Positions 1 through 5,454 of a stretch of 10,655 nt of DNA are shown here, piece after piece. This stretch comes from Thermoplasmatota archaeon (GTDB lineage: Archaea > Thermoplasmatota > E2 > DHVEG-1). Position 1 is the stretch's first letter, and every line of letters starts with the position of its first letter. The notes beneath the pieces are model-generated. The model ran no database searches and was not told where the DNA came from. It worked only from the letters and a program-made list of their open reading frames with translations. A program made the position numbers and the translations under genes. Where the stretch lies: positions 1 through 10,655 of the forward strand of contig JAHJFH010000015.1 in the NCBI GenBank assembly GCA_018824925.1. Direction: 5' to 3'.

Positions 1-1275
1 TATCGTATAAAAGATAGTAAAGCAAAAATGGTCATCACCACCGCAAAATATATCGAGCAAGTCCATGCGATACAAAAAGACTGCCCCACCCTTCAATATA
101 TCATCGTTATCGATAACCCAAAAAACGATGAGCTTTCCTATATGGAACTCATGAAAAACGCCTCAGAACACCTTATTCTTGAAAAAACAAAAGCCACTGA
201 CATGGCTTTTTTCTGCTACACCTCAGGAACCACAGGTGACCCAAAAGGAGCCGTACATCTACACCGTTGGGTTATCGGCAATGACCCAAGTGTCCGATAC
301 TGGCAACTAGGACAACCCATCGATATTGTTGGCCATACCGGAGATCTCAACTGGATTTATCCCCTAGGAAATGGTTTTTTATATACCTGGCGTTGGGGAA
401 TAACTACCTTTGTTTATGATGGTCGGTTTGATCCCGAAAAATGGTTTGAATTTATCGAAAAATATCATATCACCAACCTCGCATCTGTCCCCACCGCCTA
501 TCGCATGTTTCTCACAATCAAGGACGCAGAAAAAAAATATAATCTCAGCTCATTACGACATTGTATCTCTGCCGGAGAACCACTAAACCCACAGGTCATC
601 AAAGCATGGAAACGACGATTTAAACTCGATATCTATGATGGCATCGGCATGACCGAAGTCATGGTATATCTATCAAACATGCCCGGGATGAAAATAAAAC
701 CAGGTTCCTGTGGAAAACCACAACCCGGTCATACCTGTGCACTTCTCAATGCATCAGGAACCCCTGTCGCTCATGGAGAACCAGGAACCCTTGCGATAAA
801 ACAAGATGATCCGGGTTTATTCCGCGAATATTGGAATAAAACTGAAAAAACCAAAAAAAGCTTCAAAAACGGATGGTTCATCACCGGGGACGTTCTCTAC
901 CAAGATGATGATGACTATTACTGGTTTTCCGGACGAGATGATGACCTCATTATGGCAAGTGGCTACCGCATCTCACCCTTCGAAGTAGAATCAGCCATCA
1001 TTTCATACCCAAAAGTACTTGAATGTGCAGTAGTCGCCAGCCCCGATGAAATGCGCGGTGTTATCGTTAAAGCATTTATCATTCTGCAAAACCCAAAGGA
1101 TACCTCAGAAAACCTAAAAAAAGAAATTCAAGATCACTGCAAAAAAGAGGCAGCTCCCTACAAATATCCACGGGAGATTGATTTTGTCACCGAACTACCA
1201 AAAACCCAAAGTGGCAAAATAAAACGTAAACAATTACGTGAAGAAGAAATGAAGAAAAAAGGGGTAAACCCATGA
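1..1275 (+). CDS. Acyl-CoA synthetase (AMP-forming, medium-chain ACSM-like), 5' end cut by window
   Basis: This enzyme would activate a carboxylic acid with ATP to an acyl-adenylate and then to acyl-CoA in the cytoplasm. The frame is open from base 1 (YRIKDSKAK precedes the Met at 28), and that segment reads as normal synthetase sequence. The Met at 28 is therefore internal, and roughly 100-130 N-terminal residues lie outside the window. Counting from that Met, the P-loop YTSGTTGDPKG is at 64-74, the YDGIGMTE motif at 203-210, the GWFITGD motif at 282-288, the hinge SGRDDDLIMASGYRISP at 301-317, and the C-terminal PKTQSGKIKR with the catalytic lysine at 391-400. The overall pattern is closest to medium-chain/ACSM-type enzymes; the substrate cannot be read from sequence. 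Its TGA overlaps the etfB start (ATGA), indicating co-transcription and translational coupling. The family is certain; the chain-length class is inferred. Confidence 0.95.
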   Translation, partial: YRIKDSKAKMVITTAKYIEQVHAIQKDCPTLQYIIVIDNPKNDELSYMELMKNASEHLILEKTKATDMAFFCYTSGTTGDPKGAVHLHRWVIGNDPSVRYWQLGQPIDIVGHTGDLNWIYPLGNGFLYTWRWGITTFVYDGRFDPEKWFEFIEKYHITNLASVPTAYRMFLTIKDAEKKYNLSSLRHCISAGEPLNPQVIKAWKRRFKLDIYDGIGMTEVMVYLSNMPGMKIKPGSCGKPQPGHTCALLNASGTPVAHGEPGTLAIKQDDPGLFREYWNKTEKTKKSFKNGWFITGDVLYQDDDDYYWFSGRDDDLIMASGYRISPFEVESAIISYPKVLECAVVASPDEMRGVIVKAFIILQNPKDTSENLKKEIQDHCKKEAAPYKYPREIDFVTELPKTQSGKIKRKQLREEEMKKKGVNP

Positions 1276-2036
1276 ATATAATCGTATGTGCAAAACAAGT
1301 TGTTGACGTCTCAGAAATCAAAATAGATAAAACCACCAATAAACCCATTCTCACAGGCATACCCGTAAAAATCAGTGACATTGACAAGAACGCTCTCGAA
1401 TCAGCCATTAAAATCAAAGAACAACATGGTGGTAAAATCACCGTCGTCACTGTTGGACCCCCAACCGTAAAAGAAAAAATCAAAGAACTCCTTGCTATGG
1501 GCGCAGATGAAGCCATTATCATCCCCCCGCCAGACAACAGTGATTATTTCCTCGTTGGTAAACTCCTTGCCGCCGCTATACAAAAAATCAAAGACTTTGA
1601 TATCATTCTCTGTGGCGAAGCATCTATTGATCTCTTCTCAGGACAAATCGCGCCACGAATCGCTGGAGAACTCCAAATACCTCAAATCACCTATGCACAT
1701 AAAATCACTGCAGAAAAAGATAAATTCATCGGAGAACGCAACCTCGGTGATGAAGCAGTCACCATCGAATCCACCTACCCCGTCGTCGTATCTGTAACCA
1801 AAGAAATCAATGAACCACGACTCCCCAGCCTCATGCAAATCCTTGCATCAGCAAACAAACCCATTCATGAATGGAATATCAACGACCTTTTCGACACACC
1901 ACCAAAACCCCATATCAAACAAATCGCTATCACTGGTGTATCCATGGACCGAAAAAACAAGATCTACCAAGATGATATCGACACCGCAATCAAGCAACTT
2001 GTTGAAGACCTCGCTAAAGATGGAGTCCTGGGGTGA
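1272..2036 (+). CDS. etfB: Electron transfer flavoprotein, beta subunit (EtfB/FixA)
   Basis: This is the small subunit of the heterodimeric ETF, which shuttles electrons between acyl-CoA dehydrogenases and other redox partners and binds AMP or a second FAD. Its 254 residues match the usual EtfB length (about 250-265). Visible family features are the N-terminal VCAKQVVD (5-12), VTVGPP (59-64), GADEAI (77-82), the nucleotide-loop region CGEASIDLFSGQIAPRIA (114-131) and the beta-subunit signature around EPRLPSLMQILASANKP (181-197). The ATG overlaps the stop of the upstream synthetase, and a GGGG run at 1261-1264 is a weak ribosome-binding site. etfA follows after 6 bases. Whether this ETF is electron-bifurcating (with NADH) or a simple carrier cannot be decided here. 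The identification itself is secure. Confidence 0.95.
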   Translation: MNIIVCAKQVVDVSEIKIDKTTNKPILTGIPVKISDIDKNALESAIKIKEQHGGKITVVTVGPPTVKEKIKELLAMGADEAIIIPPPDNSDYFLVGKLLAAAIQKIKDFDIILCGEASIDLFSGQIAPRIAGELQIPQITYAHKITAEKDKFIGERNLGDEAVTIESTYPVVVSVTKEINEPRLPSLMQILASANKPIHEWNINDLFDTPPKPHIKQIAITGVSMDRKNKIYQDDIDTAIKQLVEDLAKDGVLG

Positions 2037-2040
2037 TCAC
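2031..2040 (+). promoter_or_regulatory. Ribosome-binding site of etfA built over the etfB stop codon
   Basis: The bases GGGTGATCAC precede the etfA ATG at 2043. GGTGATC complements the 3' end of archaeal 16S rRNA (extended Shine-Dalgarno), and its TGA is also the etfB stop codon. This supports coupled translation of the two subunits in equal amounts. Confidence 0.6.
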
Positions 2041-2042
2041 CT

Positions 2043-2993
2043 ATGGTTCTCGTATATTCAGATAATAAAAATGTATTCTTCGAACTTTTACATGGTGCAC
2101 ACGACCTCGCAAAACACTTCAAAACACCCATTGTCGCCGCAACCATCCAAAATACCATATCAGCTGACGACCTCATCAGCCATGGCGCCGACACTGTCAT
2201 CACCATCACCACCGATAAAACCCAATTCAAAGTAGAGGAATACGCTACCTACCTTAAACAAATCATCGAAAAACACAAAACCCAAACCATCCTCATTGGA
2301 TCAACGAAAAATGGGAAAGAACTTGCTAGTCGATTAGCCGCGCTGCTCAACACCGGCTGCATCATCGACGCAACTAACATCACTATCACCAACAACACAC
2401 TCCAAGCAAATCGCATAGCCTACAGTGGAAACGCCATAACCACCATGCAATTCACTCAACCACCCTATGTGCTCACAATCCCACCAAAATACTATACCGC
2501 CCTGAAACCAGATACTAGTCGAAAAGGAGAAAAAACCACGTTCAAACCACAAGAAATTATGATTCCATCTAAAATAACCGAGGTAAAAACACTCAAATCA
2601 GAAGGAGTCAATGTCGAGGACGCTAAAATCATTGTTTCCTGCGGCCGAGGTTTCAAAAACAAGGCAGATATCAAACTCATCCAAGATCTCGCAGATGTCC
2701 TGAAAGGAAGAACCATTGGATGCTCACGTCCCATCGCCGCAGACCTAAAATGGTTATCCGAAGATCACTGGATAGGACTATCTGGCCATAAAGTCAAACC
2801 AAAACTCTACATCGCCGTCGGCATATCTGGACAAATTCAACATATCGCAGGGATGCGGGACTCAGACATCATAGTCGCCGTCAACAAAGACCCTGAAGCC
2901 CTCATATTCAACTCAGCAGACTATGGCATTGTCGGAGATCTCTACGAAGTACTCCCAAAACTTACCAACGCCATCAAAGAAAAAATGGGATAA
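2043..2993 (+). CDS. etfA: Electron transfer flavoprotein, alpha subunit (EtfA/FixB)
   Basis: This is the FAD-binding subunit of ETF and pairs with the etfB product just upstream. Its 316 residues match the family. The N-terminal Rossmann-like domain covers about 1-180 and the FAD domain about 190-316. The FAD domain has CGRGFKNKAD (200-209), GCSRPIAADLKW (226-237), and a full match to the alpha-subunit signature from LYIAVGISGQIQH to IVAVN (255-281), followed by NSADYGIVGDL (290-300). The stretch SRPIAADLKW...IGLSGHK resembles FixB/CarE-type alpha subunits more than the mitochondrial type, which has SRAAVDAG...VGQTGK. That would suit an anaerobic, possibly bifurcating, system, but this is inference from remembered family patterns. 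The start is set by the GGTGATC ribosome-binding site just ahead of the ATG. Confidence 0.95.
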   Translation: MVLVYSDNKNVFFELLHGAHDLAKHFKTPIVAATIQNTISADDLISHGADTVITITTDKTQFKVEEYATYLKQIIEKHKTQTILIGSTKNGKELASRLAALLNTGCIIDATNITITNNTLQANRIAYSGNAITTMQFTQPPYVLTIPPKYYTALKPDTSRKGEKTTFKPQEIMIPSKITEVKTLKSEGVNVEDAKIIVSCGRGFKNKADIKLIQDLADVLKGRTIGCSRPIAADLKWLSEDHWIGLSGHKVKPKLYIAVGISGQIQHIAGMRDSDIIVAVNKDPEALIFNSADYGIVGDLYEVLPKLTNAIKEKMG

Positions 2994-3029
2994 CCCTATT
3001 AAAAAAAAGATCATTATCAGGTACCTCAC

Positions 3030-3563
3030 ATGACATCCCGCGAAACAGACCGACAATTACTATCCAAACTCCCAAAAGAAACCCTACCAGATTTTATCCT
3101 TATGCATCTACGCAATCTCTGGGCAGTCGATGGCCTCTATTATCTTGGTATCGAACAACGCTGGGGGACACCACAAGCAACAGAGGTGGACCAACAAGTC
3201 TGGCAAGTTATGGGAAAAATAGAAGCACGACGACTCAAAGAACTATTACAGATAACCAAAAACGATATCCCCACTATGATGCATACCCTTCAATATTCCG
3301 GCTGGGCACTCGACCTCGAAGATAAAGAAATCGAAATCTCTCCTACAAAGGCCATCATTCGTAATCGTACATGTCGCGTACAAAACACCCGATTAAAAAA
3401 AGGCCTTAAAGAATTTGGATGTAAACCCGTAAGGAAAGGATATCTAGAATCATTTGCCCAAGAATTTAACCCACACATCCAAGTCACCTGCACGGTCTGC
3501 CCCCCTGATACTCATCCCAAAAATCTCTGGTGTGAATGGATCTTCACCCTTCATGAAAAATAA
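3030..3563 (+). CDS. DUF6125-like protein, last gene of the acyl-CoA/ETF operon
   Basis: A soluble 177-residue protein with no signal peptide or membrane segment. It resembles DUF6125 proteins, which I recognise by the N-terminal LWAVDGLYYLGIEQRWG (30-46), the central IRNRTCRVQNTRLKKGL (110-126) and the C-terminal CTVCPPDTHP (154-163) followed by WCEWIFTL (167-174). Five cysteines fall in conserved-looking places (115, 131, 154, 157, 168), which could bind a metal or act in redox or thiol chemistry, although no metal site is proven. Some relatives are annotated as L-2-amino-thiazoline-4-carboxylic acid hydrolase-like, which I would not transfer. It lies 36 bases after etfA on the same strand and ends just before a T-run, so it is probably the last gene of the operon. 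Its biochemical function is unknown. Confidence 0.8.
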   Translation: MTSRETDRQLLSKLPKETLPDFILMHLRNLWAVDGLYYLGIEQRWGTPQATEVDQQVWQVMGKIEARRLKELLQITKNDIPTMMHTLQYSGWALDLEDKEIEISPTKAIIRNRTCRVQNTRLKKGLKEFGCKPVRKGYLESFAQEFNPHIQVTCTVCPPDTHPKNLWCEWIFTLHEK

Positions 3564-3575
3564 GTGAAAAACCCT

Positions 3576-4082
3576 CTAACACTTTTTTATTTTTTTAAAC
3601 GCAAAAAACAAAATATACTCAACAATCACAATACCGATAAGAATGAAGATAAAAAAGATGATGAACTCCAACACAGAATACAAAACACCCACACCAGTAC
3701 CAAATAGTGAGACATTCCGAAACGTACTAGTGACACTCACAAATGTTGCAAGAATACTAGCAATCATAATTTCCACCCACCATTTCCTCCGATGCCAATG
3801 AACATCTGAAAAAATCCCCTCACAAGAACTCTGCTTACCATCATCCATCATTACATTTGAAGAATCCCCAATTGTCTGTTGAGAATCCTGATCACGCTGC
3901 TTTTGTAATCGAGTAAGAAAAGAAACATACTCATCCATAGAATTAAAAAGTAAGGGACTCCCCTGATATCCGCAATCACGACATTCCTCAGTCCATGAAG
4001 TCACACCAAATAATATACCAGAACTCATCTTCCCCGCAAAAATATTTTTACTCCCACATCGTGGACAAGCACTAATTTTCAT
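3576..4082 (-). CDS. Zinc-ribbon membrane protein, unknown function
   Basis: The protein has 168 residues from the ATG at 4082. It begins with a four-cysteine zinc ribbon (CPRC at 6-9, CRDC at 34-37), in which the second half reads ECRDCGYQG, as in many small archaeal ribbon proteins. A polar, Gln/Asp/Ser-rich linker covers about 58-95. The remainder is hydrophobic: one membrane segment at about 102-121 and a long one at about 126-161 that could be two passes, ending in a short KKIKKC tail. A TTG at 4106 would add eight residues, but MKISACPRCG is the natural start for such ribbons, so I prefer the ATG. An AGGTAGG stands about 12 bases upstream. The gene is convergent with the ETF operon and has no obvious link to it. 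I recognise the architecture but not a named family. Confidence 0.8.
   Translation of the reverse strand: MKISACPRCGSKNIFAGKMSSGILFGVTSWTEECRDCGYQGSPLLFNSMDEYVSFLTRLQKQRDQDSQQTIGDSSNVMMDDGKQSSCEGIFSDVHWHRRKWWVEIMIASILATFVSVTSTFRNVSLFGTGVGVLYSVLEFIIFFIFILIGIVIVEYILFFAFKKIKKC
3583..3596 (+). terminator. T-run terminator for the acs-etfBA-DUF6125 operon
   Basis: Six Ts, an A and seven Ts begin 20 bases after the DUF6125 stop, which is the usual archaeal intrinsic terminator without a hairpin. The run lies inside the 3' end of the convergent gene, where it encodes its lysine-rich tail. On the other strand, the A-rich bases 3555-3571 would supply T-runs for that gene, so the two units appear to terminate in each other. 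Confidence 0.5.
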
Positions 4083-4120
4083 ATTTGCTTCTAACCTACC
4101 TAACAAACTACCAACAATAA

Positions 4121-4130
4121 GGTATTAAAA
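4121..4130 (-). promoter_or_regulatory. Possible TATA box for the zinc-ribbon gene
   Basis: On the minus strand this reads TTTTAATACC, about 40 bases before the ATG at 4082. It predicts a start of transcription near 4100 and a short leader carrying AGGTAGG. The match to the archaeal TATA consensus is weak and the spacer is AT-rich, so this is only a candidate. Confidence 0.3.
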
Positions 4131-4214
4131 CTTTGCATCTCCCTAAAATCAAGACAAAATTATTGTAATAATCAGAAAAATGCACATAAGATATGATATG
4201 TACAAAAAAAAACT

Positions 4215-4230
4215 AGGAAAGATTTATATC
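4215..4230 (+). promoter_or_regulatory. BRE/TATA promoter of the anchor-J protein gene
   Basis: AGGAAAGA followed by TTTATATC fits an archaeal BRE plus TATA box. Transcription would begin near 4252, leaving a leader of about 40 bases that contains AGGGGG at 4275-4280, 11 bases ahead of the ATG at 4292. A second AT-rich box (TAATATATT, about 4237-4246) is an alternative. The rest of 4083-4291 contains no gene that I can see. Confidence 0.5.
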
Positions 4231-4291
4231 CAATGATAATATATTTTAATTTAGGATACACACCACCATTACTTAGGGGGAAAAACAAAAT

Positions 4292-5317
4292 ATGAAGAAC
4301 CTAAAGTATGTTATACAAGCAGCTGTTGTTATTGCAATAGCCCTCGCCTTTATCATGCCAGGTGCTGCAATACAAACCAAACCAATCGGTACAAAAAACA
4401 TGTCTACACCACAAAAAACTGATATAAACACCCCATTGCCAACACCAAAATCAGTACTCTTCGAGGATGATTTTGAAAGCTACGATGATTTCGTCCTTGA
4501 CTTTCCACCCTGGACACAATATGATGTCAATGGAGAAGCTACTTGGGGATTCCAAAACTACCAATTCCCAAATATGGGATACATCGGCGCCTACATCATA
4601 TTTGTACCTGCATATACTGAACCACCATTAGAAACTGATGCTGCACACTCTGGGGAAAAATATGCAGCCTGTTTTGATGAAGTACCCGTTGATCCAAACA
4701 CTGATGACTGGTTAATAACACCTCAGCTCACCACAGGAGACACCGACTTCTATGTCGCAATACGCTGTGTGAATCGTGACTCATTCTGGCTTGGAATAGA
4801 TGACTTTAATGTCACTGAAGCTACAGAAGGCATAACTATCAATTTTTGGGCAAAAACCGGAACAGATCTTTATGAACCAGATCGATTTCAAGTATTAGTT
4901 TCAACCAAAACCAATGACCCAGCTGATTTCGTCATGATCAGCCCCGAACCTTATGTCGAACCACCTGTCGACTGGACACTTTATAGCTATGACTACGATT
5001 TTGCTCAACCAGAAATTGAAGTCACTGTTACTGGTGGACTCGGTGTAACCGCAACCGTCGAAAACACAGGAACTGCTGATGCAACAAATGTTGAAGTTAG
5101 TTTCACCTTCTCAGGCGGATTAATACTGCTTCCATCTGGTGGAATCGCCAATGCATCTCTCGGAGATCTAACTGCTGGTACATCTCAATCAGCAAAAGTG
5201 ACAGTATTTGGTATCGGTAAACCCACAATAACTATAGATGTCACCTGCGATGAAGGTGTAACAGCAAGTATTGTCTACGAACCAAAACTCGTGTTTTTAC
5301 TGTTTGTCTTAGGATAG
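4292..5317 (+). CDS. Secreted choice-of-anchor J (cleaved-adhesin-like) jelly-roll protein with shared C-terminal domain
   Basis: A 341-residue exported protein: signal peptide about 1-27 (KNLKYV, a hydrophobic core, then PGAA), then a Thr/Pro-rich linker to about 54. The jelly-roll domain starts at FEDDFESYDDF (57-67), with FPPWTQYD (71-78) and DDWLITPQL (138-146). The order after that is odd. FYVAIRCVNRDSFWLGIDDF (153-172) normally closes this domain, but here it comes before INFWAKT...DRFQVLVST (183-205) and DWTLYSYD (227-234). A second beta-rich domain (about 240-341) is shared with the C-terminus of the M28 peptidase in this window and ends in a hydrophobic strand, LVFLLFVLG. There are no catalytic residues. 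It is probably a surface or substrate-binding protein; similar domains accompany gingipains, and a C25 peptidase is encoded nearby, though convergently. The role is inferred. Confidence 0.85.
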   Translation: MKNLKYVIQAAVVIAIALAFIMPGAAIQTKPIGTKNMSTPQKTDINTPLPTPKSVLFEDDFESYDDFVLDFPPWTQYDVNGEATWGFQNYQFPNMGYIGAYIIFVPAYTEPPLETDAAHSGEKYAACFDEVPVDPNTDDWLITPQLTTGDTDFYVAIRCVNRDSFWLGIDDFNVTEATEGITINFWAKTGTDLYEPDRFQVLVSTKTNDPADFVMISPEPYVEPPVDWTLYSYDYDFAQPEIEVTVTGGLGVTATVENTGTADATNVEVSFTFSGGLILLPSGGIANASLGDLTAGTSQSAKVTVFGIGKPTITIDVTCDEGVTASIVYEPKLVFLLFVLG

Positions 5318-5339
5318 ATTACAGGAATAAAAACACACC

Positions 5340-5354
5340 TCTTTCTCTTTTTCT
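5340..5354 (+). terminator. Pyrimidine/T-rich terminator after the anchor-J gene
   Basis: A T-rich tract (TCTTTCTCTTTTTCT) starts 23 bases after the stop at 5317. There is no clear hairpin, as is usual for archaeal intrinsic termination. It separates this gene from the promoter of the AbfD-like gene. Confidence 0.4.
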
Positions 5355-5361
5355 AAATAAC

Positions 5362-5374
5362 AAAATTTAAATAC
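5362..5374 (+). promoter_or_regulatory. TATA-like promoter of the AbfD-like gene
   Basis: AAAATTTAAATAC contains the TATA-like TTTAAATA at 5366-5373. It predicts a start of transcription near 5395-5400 and a leader of about 55 bases with AAGGAG at 5436-5441, 13 bases before the ATG. Together with the T-rich tract upstream, this makes the gene a separate transcription unit. Confidence 0.45.
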
Positions 5375-5454
5375 GCTACCTATTGACCTAGTGACTGTCA
5401 GATACAAGATGTCTATCATTAATTCTCAATAATCGAAGGAGTTGAGAAATTTTT

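Noticed and set aside
28..1275. Treating the Met at 28 as the true start of the acyl-CoA synthetase
   Set aside because: The frame is open to base 1 and the nine residues before the Met fit the family. A 415-residue version would lack much of the N-terminal domain.
1187..1537. Open frame of 116 codons on - opposite the synthetase/etfB junction
   Set aside because: It is antisense to conserved coding sequence of two genes; its composition is explained by the codons on the other strand.
1810..2235. Open frame of 141 codons on + across the etfB/etfA junction
   Set aside because: It lies in an alternative frame of two well-supported genes and is rich in Ser, Thr and Pro without any recognisable motif.
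4083..4106. Upstream TTG start (4106) for the zinc-ribbon gene
   Set aside because: It adds only eight residues (a non-ribbon sequence) before the natural MKISACPRCG beginning, and the ATG at 4082 is the stronger start codon.
5384..5425. Possible riboswitch or operator hairpin in the leader of the AbfD-like gene
   Set aside because: The only pairing visible (AGATAC with GATGTCT-like bases) is short and imperfect, and nothing resembles a known riboswitch core.
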